Assembly (NCBI GenBank): GCA_030065315.1
Contig: JASJDB010000018.1
Location: 1 to 35,205 of the forward strand
Origin: Xenococcaceae cyanobacterium MO_167.B52
Lineage (GTDB): Bacteria; Cyanobacteriota; Cyanobacteriia; Cyanobacteriales; Xenococcaceae
DNA length: 35,205 nt
Direction of reading: 5' to 3'
Positions 20,162-31,531 of this stretch are shown here, one piece after another (the stretch's first letter is position 1; every line of letters begins with the position of its first letter). Under the pieces are notes generated by a model. It ran no database searches and had not been told where the DNA came from. It saw only the letters and a list, made by a program, of their open reading frames with translations. The position numbers and the translations under genes were made by a program.

Positions 20162-21238
20162 CTAAAAAAGTGCAAATTTATATTCGTCTTGGTAATATTT
20201 AGTAAATTGTACAGCTAACCTGTCAGATGTACTGGCACTATTAAGCAATTTAGGTTTCTCAATTTTTGGCTTTGGTGATGAGTAAGATTTAAAATAAACT
20301 GATTTTATAGAAGTTGTATGTAAGGAGTTAAGAGCAGTAAGAGCTTCTTGAGCTGACTGATAGCGTTGTTGAGGATTATAAGCTACGAATTGCTCAATAA
20401 TTTGAGCAAAAGCATCACTAACTTTGGTATGGTCACGCCACTGCCATTGTAAGGAATCATCGATCAATTGAGTAGGTTGTTTTCCAGTGAGCAAAACAAT
20501 TGCAGTAACCCCTAGACTATAAAGATCGCTACAGGGAAAACATTGACCTAACGCTAGTTGTTCCCAAGGAGCATAACCTGTTTTGCCGACTAAAGTAGGG
20601 GTATGAGACTGATTTATAGAGTTATTTGTTATTTCTTGAGTAGAAAAATTTGATTGTTTACCTACTCCAAAATCAATTAAGATGGGCAGATTTCCTGCTG
20701 CTGATTTCAGAATATTATCAGGAGAAATATCTCGGTGAACAATACCACGCTGGTGAATGTAATCTAAAATAGGCAATACATTTTTTAGCCAGATCATAAT
20801 TTCTGACTCCGAAAAAGTTTGACCTTGTTTTAATTGTTGTTGAAAAAGTTTAGAATAGGATTCTCCTTTAATATATTCTTGCACTAAAAAAAGTCGTTCC
20901 TGGCTTTGAAAACAAGCATAAAACTTAGGTATCTGAGGATGTTCTAGCTGATAAAGTATTTTGGCTTCGCGAATAAATAAATCTCGTAATTTATTAAATT
21001 GTTCAGTCTCTTGAAACACAGGAGCAAATTCTTTGATAACACAAACATCATTGAAGCGATGTGAATCGAAAGCTAAATAAGTAAGACCTATTCCTCCTCT
21101 CCCAAGAACCTTTTGTATGGCGTAACGATTATTCAACACAGTACCAGAAATATTTTCTTGATGGCTTATGTTCTGTATGGGTACATTAGAAAAGCTATGA
21201 GGCAACATAAGTGTAGGTCGAAAATCCAATAACTCCAT
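20162..21238 (-). CDS. Serine/threonine protein kinase, predicted active
   Basis: LGRGGIGLTYLAFD glycine loop, VIKEF lysine, IVHRDISPDNIL, LIDFGVGK, GYAPWEQ and DLYSLGVTAIVLLTGKQP. Confidence 0.95.
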   Translation of the reverse strand: MELLDFRPTLMLPHSFSNVPIQNISHQENISGTVLNNRYAIQKVLGRGGIGLTYLAFDSHRFNDVCVIKEFAPVFQETEQFNKLRDLFIREAKILYQLEHPQIPKFYACFQSQERLFLVQEYIKGESYSKLFQQQLKQGQTFSESEIMIWLKNVLPILDYIHQRGIVHRDISPDNILKSAAGNLPILIDFGVGKQSNFSTQEITNNSINQSHTPTLVGKTGYAPWEQLALGQCFPCSDLYSLGVTAIVLLTGKQPTQLIDDSLQWQWRDHTKVSDAFAQIIEQFVAYNPQQRYQSAQEALTALNSLHTTSIKSVYFKSYSSPKPKIEKPKLLNSASTSDRLAVQFTKYYQDEYKFALF

Positions 21239-21566
21239 TTATTTTTTCTCTCTTGAATTTTGAGGGGGTTTATTTGCTTTTGTTATGTAAGCTCATATTT
21301 CTGGGAGAAACTAGACTATGCAGTGGTCAAATTTACCACTTTTCATGAGCTATTTTGGGGAAAATGTCACCAAATCCTGCGTCTGTTGAGTCTGGTCTTG
21401 CTATTAAAGCAACATTATTGGCACTACATCCCTGCGAGAGTGAAAAAAGTTTGTTGTAATATTTATGTCGTGTTTATAATATAAACTGCCAAACGAAAAT
21501 CTAAGTTCTAATCTTTTCACAAACATCAAACTATTCGCAACTTAATAATCAGTTGAGAGCAAAATC

Positions 21567-23384
21567 ATGGTATCTTTTCGGGATATTCTCGGTTATTACC
21601 ACCAATATAGAGCGATCGCATTTTTCAGTATCGCAGCATCTAGTTTATTTGAAATTATTGATTTAGTTGTACCTTATGTTATTGGACAAATTCTCAATGT
21701 ATTATCCCATCAAACTTTAGATACCCCAGTTCAATTTCTAGTAAATCAAGTAGCAAACATAACTAATTTAGAAGCAGGGAAATTTTTAGACTTAGCAGTA
21801 CTATTAAGCTTAATTTTTTTAGTTACTGTTGTTAGATCTCCAATTCAGCCCTGGATTGGCTCTTGGTTTCATTGGGAAATCTCTTTGAGAGCCAGAAAAG
21901 ATCATCTACGCAGAGTAATAGGAAAAATTTTAACCCTTCCTCTAGGGTTTTATGACGAACATAATCCAGGTCGCATTGCAGGTCGCATTGCTAGAGGGAT
22001 TGAAAATCATACTTGGACATATCCTGAAATTGCAGGACAACTGTTACCAAAACTAGCAAGAATACTGGGTATATTCCTGATTATTTGGTTAATTGACCGA
22101 TGGATTGCAGTGGTATTTTTGATTTCTTTTATTCTGATTCTTGCTTTTAGTTTGGCATCTTTAAAGAAATTAATTAAGCAAGAAGAAGTTATTGACAGAC
22201 ATATTGAAAATACCGACAGTCGCACTTCCGAAATCATTACCAATATCAAAACAGTCAAAGCTTTTGCCACAGAAGCACAAGAATTAGAAAGACAAAGACA
22301 AAGATTCAACAGAGAATATAAAGTCATCACTTTTCGCATCCACAAAGGTTACGTTATGTTAGCAACTTGGGAGCGTACCATGATTCAAAGTTGTGTTTTT
22401 CTAATTTTACTGTTCACTCTTATTGCTGCGGTCAAACAAACTATTTCTCTAGGGCATTTTATCACCACTCTAACTATCTCTAGTATGGCTTATGCGGAAC
22501 TAGAACCTATTACCCAATTGTCTGAAGTCTTTGCCCGTCGCTATGCTTCGATGAGACGCTTTCATGAATTTATGCAACTACCAGTAGGTAAAGATGCTGC
22601 TAGTTTAAACAGAGAAGATATAGCAACTAATCCTTATCAATTTAAGGGAAAACTAGAATTACAAAACCTCACCTTTGGTTATGATGCTAGTCGCCCAATT
22701 TTGCAAAACATCAATTTGCTAGTTGAACCTTATCAAACTGTAGCTCTAGTGGGTCGTTCTGGTTCGGGTAAATCCACATTAGTTAAACTGCTATTTCGTT
22801 ATTTTGAACCCAATCAGGGCAGAATTCTCATAGATGGTCAAGATATTAGCGACTTAGACGTTACTCAATATCGTCGCCGACTCGCGATTGTACATCAAGA
22901 TGTAGATATCTTTAACGGTACTGTTTTAGATAACCTAATCTACGGCAATCCTCAAGTAAGTTTATCCCAAGTAGAGCAAGCTTGTCACATTGCTAGAGTT
23001 GATGAATTTATCAATGAATTGTCTCAAGGGTATTACACCATTGTGGGAGAAAGGGGAGTGCGTCTTTCTGGTGGACAAAAACAGCGTTTGGGTATTGCTA
23101 GAGCATTGATCGTAAATCCTGATATTCTCGTATTTGATGAAGCTACTGCTAGTCTGGATTACGAATCGGAAAGGTCTATTCAATTGGCAATGCGGTCTAT
23201 TTTAGGTACTCGTACAACTATCGTAATTGCCCATCGTCTTAGCACAATTCGCGAAGCCGATCAAATTGTGGTGCTAGATAAAGGAAAAATTGTCGAAGTT
23301 GGTAATCATCAGGAATTATTAAATCATTCGGGTATTTATTATCGTCTTCATTCTCTACAAGAAACAGGAGAATTATTTTCCTAA
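21567..23384 (+). CDS. ABC transporter, fused permease and ATP-binding protein (ABCB/exporter type)
   Basis: N-terminal TM domain; Walker A VGRSGSGKST, signature RLSGGQKQRLGIARAL, Walker B ILVFDEATASLD, H-loop IVIAHRLSTI. Confidence 0.95.
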   Translation: MVSFRDILGYYHQYRAIAFFSIAASSLFEIIDLVVPYVIGQILNVLSHQTLDTPVQFLVNQVANITNLEAGKFLDLAVLLSLIFLVTVVRSPIQPWIGSWFHWEISLRARKDHLRRVIGKILTLPLGFYDEHNPGRIAGRIARGIENHTWTYPEIAGQLLPKLARILGIFLIIWLIDRWIAVVFLISFILILAFSLASLKKLIKQEEVIDRHIENTDSRTSEIITNIKTVKAFATEAQELERQRQRFNREYKVITFRIHKGYVMLATWERTMIQSCVFLILLFTLIAAVKQTISLGHFITTLTISSMAYAELEPITQLSEVFARRYASMRRFHEFMQLPVGKDAASLNREDIATNPYQFKGKLELQNLTFGYDASRPILQNINLLVEPYQTVALVGRSGSGKSTLVKLLFRYFEPNQGRILIDGQDISDLDVTQYRRRLAIVHQDVDIFNGTVLDNLIYGNPQVSLSQVEQACHIARVDEFINELSQGYYTIVGERGVRLSGGQKQRLGIARALIVNPDILVFDEATASLDYESERSIQLAMRSILGTRTTIVIAHRLSTIREADQIVVLDKGKIVEVGNHQELLNHSGIYYRLHSLQETGELFS

Positions 23385-23665
23385 CCAGTCTTGCGGAATT
23401 GTCAGTTTTATTTGTGGTTTTTTATCTGTGTTTTAATTGGATAAGCAAAAATTTACACTCCATTTAGTAAATGAAAGTTGCTTATCCTCACAAATATAAT
23501 GGGATGAATGCTCGCGACATACTCAAAAAGATAGTCGCAGAGCCAGAGATCCATCTGATCACCCTTTTCAAGTAGCGCAAAAGGCTTGGCAACGAGATCC
23601 AGAATCTTTTATGAAGAAGTTTGTACCTATGTTTTTCAATGGGTTGAATAAGGTTGAATAATCTA

Positions 23666-23702
23666 ATAGCGGTTCTCGTTTTAAAAATTTGAGAACCGCT
23701 AT
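23666..23702. terminator. 12-bp perfect hairpin, candidate terminator downstream of the convergent clpC-like gene
   Basis: ATAGCGGTTCTC (23666-23677) and GAGAACCGCTAT (23691-23702), 13-nt A/T-rich loop. Lies 45 bp past the clpC-like stop. Confidence 0.55.
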
Positions 23703-23746
23703 CTAATTCCACCTAAAGTTATGTTGCCACTAAACAAATAGCTTTA

Positions 23747-26107
23747 CTACATAGCTGGGGTAAAAACTGGTTGATTAATCGCAGAAATCATTACATTTCC
23801 AGCCTCATCAACATTTACCAAAGCCAGGTTGCCATCAGCAACTTTACCAGAAAGAATTGCTTCTGCCAGACTATCTTCGAGGAGTCTCATAATAGCTCTT
23901 CTGAGTGGTCTTGCACCATAACTGGGATCGAAACCTTCGGTAATTACCTTTTCGGTAAATGCTTCTGTAACTTCTAATTTAATCTCTCTTTGCTCTTGAA
24001 GTCTTTCTGAAATGTCTTGTAAAAGGATATTTGCGATCGCAGCAACTTCAGATTTAGTGAGTTGACGGAAGACAATTACTTCATCAAGACGGTTGAGGAA
24101 TTCGGGACGGAAATAGTTTTTTAGTTCGTCATTAACTCGCTCACAAATTTTCTGATATTCCGCTTCTCCTGTATTTTCCTCCAAAGCAAAACCGAGTCCA
24201 GTACCGCCTTTTTCAATGGCTTTGGCACCGATATTAGAAGTCATGATGATAATGGTATTTTTAAAGTTTACTACTCGACCACTCGCATCAGTGAGACGAC
24301 CATCATCTAGAAGTTGCAAGAAAAGGTTGAAAACATCGGGATGAGCTTTTTCAATTTCATCAAACAGAATTACCGCATAGGGTTTTCTTCTGACTGCTTC
24401 GGTTAATTGTCCTCCTTCATCGTAACCAACAAACCCTGGAGGAGAACCGATCAGCTTGGAAACAGTGTGGGATTCCATGTATTCGGACATATCTAAGCGA
24501 ATCATGGCATCTTCATCACCAAACATATAAGTAGCAAGAGCTTTAGCTAGTTCGGTTTTCCCAACTCCTGTGGGACCAGAAAAGATCACACTGGCAATGG
24601 GACGATTGGGATCGCCAATTCCCGAACGGGAACGGCGTAAGGCTTTGGAGATAGCTTTGACAGCTTCGTTTTGTCCAATTACTCTTTCGTGAAGATGAGC
24701 CTCTAAATTGATTAAGGTTTCCGATTCTATTTCATCGATCTGATTGACTGGTACTCCTGTCCAAGCAGCTACTACTTCAGCAATTTCTGCTGCATCTACT
24801 ATAGGGGTTAGAGATTTAGGATTAATGGGGGATACTTCTGCATCTGCTAATCCTTGATTTAAAGAGTGTCTGAGATGGACTTTGGAACCAGCTTCATCAA
24901 TTAAATCGATCGCTTTATCGGGTAAAAAGCGATCGCTGATATAACGATGGGATAATTCTACTGCTGCACTGAGAGCTTTATCACTATATTTAACTTGGTG
25001 GAAGTCTTCGTAAGTTTTGCGTAATCCTTTAAGGATGGCTTTGGCATCAGCAATGGAAGGTTCTCCCAAAGTAACTTTTTGAAAGCGTCTTTCTAAAGCT
25101 GCATCTTTTTCAATATATTGACGATATTCATCTAGGGTAGTACTGCCCAGACATTGTAATTCTCCCCTAGCTAGAGCAGGTTTGAGTAAATTGGCAGCAT
25201 CCATAGCACCACCCATTGCTCCTGCACCAATCATGGTATGAATTTCATCAATAAACAGGATAATATTGCCAGCTTGTTTTACTTCTTCGACGATTGCTTT
25301 AAGTCTTTCTTCAAATTCTCCTCGAAATTTGGCACCAGAAAGTAATAGTCCCATATCAAGGCTAATTACTTCTTTGCCTTCTAGAGTTTCGGGTGCATCT
25401 CCTGCTACGATTCTTTGAGCCAAACCTTCAGCGATCGCAGTTTTTCCTACTCCTGGTTCTCCTACCAGTACTGGGTTGTTTTTGGTGCGACGACCTAAAA
25501 TCTGAATAGTTCTAGCGATTTCTGTCTCTCTTCCTACTACAGGATCAAGTTTTCCTTCTTTAGCTAACTCAGTTAGGTTAATACTAAATTCTTTTAACTT
25601 GGGTTGGGCAGAGCCATTATCACCTAAGCCGAAAGGATTAAACTTTTTCTTTTCTCCTGCTGCGACAGCTTCTTTTTCGCCTAATTTCCTAATGATTTCA
25701 GTTCGTAGTTTACTGAGGTCTAAACCTTGGGCAGCTATTACCTTAGCTGCTACTGTATCTTGCTTTTGGGCGATCGCAAGTAAAATGTGTTCGGGACTAA
25801 TATAGTTAACATTTAGTTGACGTGCTTCTACAAAAGCTTGCTCAAAAATACTTTTAACTTTGGGTGTAAAGGGAATATTAACTGGACTATAGCCTGCACC
25901 TCTACCGACTCTTTCTTGAATTAACTGACGAGTTTGATTTTTACCAATTCCTTGATCCTTTAGTACTTGGGATGCAAAAGATGACCCCTCTTCCATTAAA
26001 CCCAAAAGAACGTGTTCGCTTCCTACTAAATTGTGCCCAGTTTTTCTGGCTTCTTCTTGAGCCAGAATAGTTGTTTTAATAGCCTTTTCGTTGAAATATT
26101 CAAACAT
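23747..26107 (-). CDS. clpC: ClpC-like Clp/Hsp100 ATPase with a shortened inter-NBD linker
   Basis: Clp_N repeats ([26 protein letters not shown]...), two Walker A motifs ([16 protein letters not shown]), [35 protein letters not shown] and [16 protein letters not shown]. Confidence 0.93.
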   Translation of the reverse strand: MFEYFNEKAIKTTILAQEEARKTGHNLVGSEHVLLGLMEEGSSFASQVLKDQGIGKNQTRQLIQERVGRGAGYSPVNIPFTPKVKSIFEQAFVEARQLNVNYISPEHILLAIAQKQDTVAAKVIAAQGLDLSKLRTEIIRKLGEKEAVAAGEKKKFNPFGLGDNGSAQPKLKEFSINLTELAKEGKLDPVVGRETEIARTIQILGRRTKNNPVLVGEPGVGKTAIAEGLAQRIVAGDAPETLEGKEVISLDMGLLLSGAKFRGEFEERLKAIVEEVKQAGNIILFIDEIHTMIGAGAMGGAMDAANLLKPALARGELQCLGSTTLDEYRQYIEKDAALERRFQKVTLGEPSIADAKAILKGLRKTYEDFHQVKYSDKALSAAVELSHRYISDRFLPDKAIDLIDEAGSKVHLRHSLNQGLADAEVSPINPKSLTPIVDAAEIAEVVAAWTGVPVNQIDEIESETLINLEAHLHERVIGQNEAVKAISKALRRSRSGIGDPNRPIASVIFSGPTGVGKTELAKALATYMFGDEDAMIRLDMSEYMESHTVSKLIGSPPGFVGYDEGGQLTEAVRRKPYAVILFDEIEKAHPDVFNLFLQLLDDGRLTDASGRVVNFKNTIIIMTSNIGAKAIEKGGTGLGFALEENTGEAEYQKICERVNDELKNYFRPEFLNRLDEVIVFRQLTKSEVAAIANILLQDISERLQEQREIKLEVTEAFTEKVITEGFDPSYGARPLRRAIMRLLEDSLAEAILSGKVADGNLALVNVDEAGNVMISAINQPVFTPAM

Positions 26108-26636
26108 GAGTTTTAGATTAATCTTAATTAATATTTATTTATCTTGTGACTTCAATGTATCGTGTTCTAAATTTTCTCGAAGTGATAAAAACCGTAATTT
26201 ATAGGTGTTGATTCATACTCCAAGAGAAGACGAGGATCAGCCCAAAACAAGATAAAATGGTTTTTTAGTAGTTATCTTGTTCTTTACTTTATCCTATTTC
26301 GCAGTCGGAAGGTACTCCGCCGTTTTACAGCGGAGCGAAGTGAGACTTCGTCAATATTAATTATCTGTGGCGTAATGCTTGCCTTAAAGATGAGAATTAC
26401 GTTAAATTTAGTTAAGTTAAAGTCAATAAAGGAAAACCTTACGGTAATAACTGCGCGATTGTATGGGCTTCTCGACCAAGAGCTTACCTCGCCACCAAAT
26501 TACAACAATCAATACCGACAAAGTCGGAGTTACTCCGTCCTAAAATGACGCAGCAACTTCGACAAAAATTAAAATATAGGCAAGAGCTTAAAAGTTAATA
26601 GTTTTAACCATAATCAATTTCAACAATATCTAACCT

Positions 26637-28526
26637 ATGAAAAACTTTTCGTGGAGAACTTTAGTACTTTGGACATTACCGATTCTGGTAGTGGGATTTT
26701 TCCTGTTTCAAGGAACTTTCACCCCTAATACTGGTAACCTCGGTAACAATACAGCGAGTACTCGCATGACCTATGGTCGTTTCTTGGATTATCTCAATAC
26801 AGGAAAAGTTGCAAGTGTCGAACTGTATGAGAATGGTAGAACAGCAATTGTTCAAGCAATGGATCCTGAGTTGGACGAACGCTTACAAAAGCTAAGAGTT
26901 GATCTTCCTGCTAACTCACCCGAATTAATTACTAAACTTAGAGAAGCAGATATCAAATTTGATTATCATCCCACCAGTAATGATGGCGCGTTGTGGGGAC
27001 TCTTAGGTAATTTAATCTTCCCCATTGTTTTAATCTCTGCTTTATTTTTATTGTTCCGTCGCTCCAACAATATGCCAGGAGGTCCTGGTCAAGCAATGAG
27101 TTTCGGAAAATCCCGCGCTCGTTTCCAGATGGAAGCTAAAACTGGAATTATGTTTGACGATGTAGCAGGGATCGACGAAGCCAAAGAAGAACTACAAGAA
27201 GTAGTAACTTTCCTGAAGCAACCTGAAAGATTTACTGCTGTGGGAGCAAAAATTCCTAAAGGGGTTCTGTTAATTGGTCCTCCTGGAACTGGTAAAACTT
27301 TACTAGCAAAAGCGATCGCAGGTGAAGCTGCTGTACCTTTCTTTAGTATCTCTGGTTCAGAATTCGTTGAAATGTTTGTGGGTGTGGGTGCGTCTCGTGT
27401 CCGTGACCTATTCAAAAAAGCTAAAGAAAATGCTCCTTGCTTAATCTTTATTGATGAAATTGATGCTGTAGGTCGCCAACGGGGTGCAGGCATTGGTGGT
27501 GGTAACGATGAGAGAGAACAAACTCTCAACCAGTTACTTACCGAAATGGATGGTTTTGAAGGTAATAGTGGCATTATTATTATTGCTGCAACCAACCGTG
27601 CTGATGTTTTAGACTCGGCTTTAATGCGTCCTGGTCGTTTCGACCGTCAGGTAATGGTAGATAACCCCGATATTAAAGGACGTTTGGAAATCTTAGATGT
27701 TCATGCTAGAGATAAGAAAATTGCTCCTGAAGTTTCTTTAGAAACAATTGCACGTCGTACTCCTGGGTTCTCTGGTGCAGATTTGGCAAACTTACTCAAC
27801 GAAGCTGCAATTCTCACCGCTAGAAGACGTAAAGAAGCTGTAACTATGTCTGAAATTGACGACGCAGTAGATCGAGTAGTTGCTGGTATGGAAGGCACAC
27901 CCCTAGTAGATGGTAAGAGTAAGCGTTTAATTGCTTATCATGAAGTAGGTCACGCGATCGTCGGTACTCTAGTTAAAGAACACGACCCAGTACAGAAAGT
28001 AACCTTAATTCCTCGCGGACAAGCTCAAGGTTTAACTTGGTTTACCCCTGATGAAGAACAAGGTTTAATTTCCCGCTCCCAATTAAAGGCTCGTCTTGCT
28101 GGGGCAATGGGTGGTCGTGCAGCAGAAGAAGAAATCTTTGGCTACGACGAAGTAACAACTGGTGCTGGTGGTGACTTACAACAAGTTACAGAAATGGCGC
28201 GTCAGATGGTAACACGCTTCGGAATGAGTGATCTTGGTCCTTTATCCTTAGAAGGACAAGGTGGGGAAGTTTTCCTCGGTGGTGGTTTAATGTCTCGTTC
28301 TGAGTACTCCGAAGAAGTTGCATCTCGTATTGATGACCAAGTACGTCAGATTATCGAACAGTCTCATAACCTAGCACGTAAAATCATCCGCGATAACCGA
28401 GAAGTTATTGACCGTTTAGTAGATTTACTAATTGAGAAAGAAACTATTAACGGTGACGAATTACGTCAAATAGTAGCGGAATACACAGAAGTTCCTGAAA
28501 AAGAACAATTTGTTCCTCAAATTTAA
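26637..28526 (+). CDS. ftsH: ATP-dependent zinc metalloprotease FtsH (resembles Synechocystis Slr0228/FtsH2 as recalled)
   Basis: GPPGTGKT Walker [27 protein letters not shown], zinc motif HEVGH, two N-terminal TM segments, C-terminal [15 protein letters not shown]. Confidence 0.97.
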   Translation: MKNFSWRTLVLWTLPILVVGFFLFQGTFTPNTGNLGNNTASTRMTYGRFLDYLNTGKVASVELYENGRTAIVQAMDPELDERLQKLRVDLPANSPELITKLREADIKFDYHPTSNDGALWGLLGNLIFPIVLISALFLLFRRSNNMPGGPGQAMSFGKSRARFQMEAKTGIMFDDVAGIDEAKEELQEVVTFLKQPERFTAVGAKIPKGVLLIGPPGTGKTLLAKAIAGEAAVPFFSISGSEFVEMFVGVGASRVRDLFKKAKENAPCLIFIDEIDAVGRQRGAGIGGGNDEREQTLNQLLTEMDGFEGNSGIIIIAATNRADVLDSALMRPGRFDRQVMVDNPDIKGRLEILDVHARDKKIAPEVSLETIARRTPGFSGADLANLLNEAAILTARRRKEAVTMSEIDDAVDRVVAGMEGTPLVDGKSKRLIAYHEVGHAIVGTLVKEHDPVQKVTLIPRGQAQGLTWFTPDEEQGLISRSQLKARLAGAMGGRAAEEEIFGYDEVTTGAGGDLQQVTEMARQMVTRFGMSDLGPLSLEGQGGEVFLGGGLMSRSEYSEEVASRIDDQVRQIIEQSHNLARKIIRDNREVIDRLVDLLIEKETINGDELRQIVAEYTEVPEKEQFVPQI

Positions 28527-28552
28527 TACCTTGATCTGAATTATTAATTATT

Positions 28553-28579
28553 AGGAATGGTTAACAGCCATTCCTTTTT
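28553..28579 (+). terminator. Rho-independent-type terminator after ftsH
   Basis: AGGAATGG-TTAACAG-CCATTCCT followed by a T run, 26 bp after the ftsH stop. Confidence 0.75.
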
Positions 28580-28603
28580 ACTTATTTGTACCATTATTTC
28601 TGA

Positions 28604-31531
28604 TCAATAAGGATATAGTTGTCCTTTATTTATTTGTTCTATTGTTTCTAATATAACTTTGATTCCTTCGCAATTAATTGGTTTAGAAAATAAATATCCT
28701 TGTCCATAGCAACAATCTAATTTTTTCAAAGTAGTAACTTGTTCCATTGTTTCTACTCCTTCTGCAATCACTTTCAAGTTCATTTTGTTAGCTAGATTAA
28801 CAATTGTTTTGACTAATTCTAGATGGTCACTACCTAAATTTATTTGGTTAATAAAAGTTCGATCAATTTTGAGGGTATCTATTGGTAAAGAATGGAGGTA
28901 ACTAAGAGAAGAATAACCAGTTCCAAAATCATCTACCGATAATTTTAGCCCTAAATTTTTCCATTTTTTTAACAAAGGTACAATTTCTTCGAGATTGCCA
29001 ATAACTGTGCTTTCTGTAATCTCCAGATTCAGAAATTTCGGTTTTAGACCGGTTTTATGTAAAATATGGCTAAGTAGTTGGGTGTTGTCTTCGCTCTTAA
29101 GCTGTTTTAATTGAACAGGTGACATATTAACGCTCAAACTCATGGAACGAGCGACTTGGTATTTTTTTTGCCATTGATACATCTGAGAACAAGCTTGCTC
29201 TAAAATATACCAGCCCAGAGGCACAATTAAGCCAGTTTCTTCAGCGATGGAAATGAAATCACCAGGTTCAATCATGCCTTTTTTCGGATGTAGCCAGCGC
29301 ACGAGTGCTTCAAATCCGCTTATTTTTCCATTATCTAGTTCCACAATCGGTTGGTAGAAAACAACTAGTTCCGATTTTTCTAAAGCCCGTCTGAGGTCAT
29401 TTTCTATACCTAAGATCGTCTTGACTTTTTGATACATACATAATTCAAATATTTGATAGCGACCTTTGCCAGCAGCTTTGGCTTGATACATCGCTGTGTC
29501 TGCATCCCTGAGTAGCTCCTCTACTTGTTGGTAGCGCTCATCGGACATCACAATCCCCATACTACTAGAAACAAATATTTCTTGTTCTTGTTCTTGAAGG
29601 TAGAAGGGAAGTTGCAATTGCTTGTGAATAATTTCAGCTAATTGAGTTACATCATCAAGATAATTAATGTTTCTGACTAAAATAGTAAATTCATCTCCTC
29701 CCAAACGGGCGAAAAAATGTTTGCGACTCAAGCAGGTTTGGATCCGACGGGCAAATTCTACTAGTAATTGATCTCCAGCTTCATGACCTAAACTATCATT
29801 GATGTATTTAAAGCGATCTAGGTCTAAAAATATCACAGCAAACATCTGTTCTGGATAAGAACGAGCGTTTTCCCAAGTCTTTCTTAACTCTTCCAAGAAA
29901 TAGGCACGATTAGGTAGGCTAGTCAATTTATCATGTAAAGCGTCATGTCTTAATTGTTCTATAGCTTGGCGAGAATTAGTAATATCAGCTTGAGAGCCTG
30001 TGAGACGATAAACTTCCCCTTGTGCGTCAGGTACTGCAATACCACGACAAAGCATCCAACGATAGCTTCCATCTTTGTGCATCATGAGATAACTAATTTC
30101 AAAGTGGGAAGAACTATTGTTGATACTGGTGCTAGTGAGTCGGGAAAGTTCTTCGAGATATTCTGGATGTACCCTTTTAAACCATTCATCAGGAGAATTA
30201 GTCAAAGAATGTTCCTCATAACCAAGGAGAAATTTCCAGCGGGGGGAGAAATAAATCTGTCCAGTCCTCAGATTCCAATCCCATAATCCATCATTAGTAG
30301 CACGAGAAGCCAGAGCATATCGTTCTTCACTTTCTTTTAAAGCTTTTTCTGCTAAATGCTTTTCAGTTACGTCTCGGGCTAGGCAGACTATCCCTTTAGC
30401 TTCATTTTGCTCATTAAGGATAAAAGAACTGGAAAAAGCAACGGGAATTTCCCTACTGTCTTTACTTATATAATTTATTTCACTAGTGCCAATAAAATTT
30501 GGGGGATACCAAGCTTTGTTTGAGGACCATTCATTTGGCAGTATGGATGAGAGATCTATACCAATTAATTCCTCTTCTTCATATCCCAACAAATGTAATG
30601 TAGCCTGATTGACTTTTTGGATTTCCCCCTGCATGTTAACTACAATTAAGCTATCAAGCATGGAATTTAAAATATTATCGAGAAAAGACCTAGAGACAGT
30701 AGAACTTTTGAGACTATGTACCATTTCATTAAAACTTTGAGCCAGAAGACCAAGTTCATCTTCTCGATTTGTATCTAAGGCTAAAATTGTATTTAATTTT
30801 CCTTTTGTAATCTCAGAAGCAGTTTTTTCAAGATGTTTGATTGGTTTGGCAATAGACTCAGATATAATCAACCCCAATCCCAAGGCTAGAGAAATACTAA
30901 TAAGAATAAATAAGCAAATTAAGAAATTTTCTTGTGAGAGAGAGTCTTCAACATCTAAAGCTTCAGATTTGAGTTTTTGAAAATGAGAATCTTGATATTC
31001 TTTAAGTAGAGGCAAAAGATTATTTTCTAATTGCTTATCAGTAAAATCAAAATAGAATTGATAAGCAAGTTGCGGATCTTTTGACAACAAATTAAGATAC
31101 TCTTCCAAGCCTTTTTGATAAATAAAAAATTCTTTTTTTATTTGTTTTAATACTGCCAAATTACTTGGTTCTGTTGGTTGTAATTCAATATTAAAATGAA
31201 CTTGATTGTTAAATTCAGACTGTTCACTATCAGAGAGTTTTTGTTCGATGTCCAATAAGAGATCTCTGAAGCTTTTTAGGTTGCTATAATTGATTTCTTC
31301 TGAATTATTATTATTGACTACATTTATATACAATTCATGGGATTGGTCATCGATTGATAACAAATTATTGACTATTTTTGTTAAATTTTCCGTTTCTTTA
31401 AGGGTATGATTGACAACAATATCTGTTTCATTTTTGATCTTCAAATTAGTTTGGAGAGTAAATCCCCCTAAAATAGCTAAAACAAAAGAAGTAGACAAAA
31501 AACCTAAAGATAATTTTTGAGCGATTTTCAT
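28604..31531 (-). CDS. Membrane-bound HAMP-PAS-PAS-GGDEF-EAL cyclic-di-GMP turnover protein
   Basis: Two TM segments around a sensor region, HAMP IAKPIKHLEKTASEITKGKL, two PAS domains, FFARLGGDEFTILV, FEALVRW, LEITES, DDFGTGYSSL and IAEGVET. Confidence 0.94.
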   Translation of the reverse strand: MKIAQKLSLGFLSTSFVLAILGGFTLQTNLKIKNETDIVVNHTLKETENLTKIVNNLLSIDDQSHELYINVVNNNNSEEINYSNLKSFRDLLLDIEQKLSDSEQSEFNNQVHFNIELQPTEPSNLAVLKQIKKEFFIYQKGLEEYLNLLSKDPQLAYQFYFDFTDKQLENNLLPLLKEYQDSHFQKLKSEALDVEDSLSQENFLICLFILISISLALGLGLIISESIAKPIKHLEKTASEITKGKLNTILALDTNREDELGLLAQSFNEMVHSLKSSTVSRSFLDNILNSMLDSLIVVNMQGEIQKVNQATLHLLGYEEEELIGIDLSSILPNEWSSNKAWYPPNFIGTSEINYISKDSREIPVAFSSSFILNEQNEAKGIVCLARDVTEKHLAEKALKESEERYALASRATNDGLWDWNLRTGQIYFSPRWKFLLGYEEHSLTNSPDEWFKRVHPEYLEELSRLTSTSINNSSSHFEISYLMMHKDGSYRWMLCRGIAVPDAQGEVYRLTGSQADITNSRQAIEQLRHDALHDKLTSLPNRAYFLEELRKTWENARSYPEQMFAVIFLDLDRFKYINDSLGHEAGDQLLVEFARRIQTCLSRKHFFARLGGDEFTILVRNINYLDDVTQLAEIIHKQLQLPFYLQEQEQEIFVSSSMGIVMSDERYQQVEELLRDADTAMYQAKAAGKGRYQIFELCMYQKVKTILGIENDLRRALEKSELVVFYQPIVELDNGKISGFEALVRWLHPKKGMIEPGDFISIAEETGLIVPLGWYILEQACSQMYQWQKKYQVARSMSLSVNMSPVQLKQLKSEDNTQLLSHILHKTGLKPKFLNLEITESTVIGNLEEIVPLLKKWKNLGLKLSVDDFGTGYSSLSYLHSLPIDTLKIDRTFINQINLGSDHLELVKTIVNLANKMNLKVIAEGVETMEQVTTLKKLDCCYGQGYLFSKPINCEGIKVILETIEQINKGQLYPY

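Noticed and set aside
21260-21484. 74-aa plus-strand ORF before the ABC transporter
   Set aside because: No convincing protein motif or ribosome-binding site; likely the spacer between divergent genes.
23488-23712. 74-aa minus-strand ORF
   Set aside because: It spans the perfect hairpin and is antisense to the better-looking plus-strand remnant.
27089-27595. 168-aa minus-strand ORF
   Set aside because: Antisense of the conserved ftsH AAA domain; composition is a mirror of ftsH coding.
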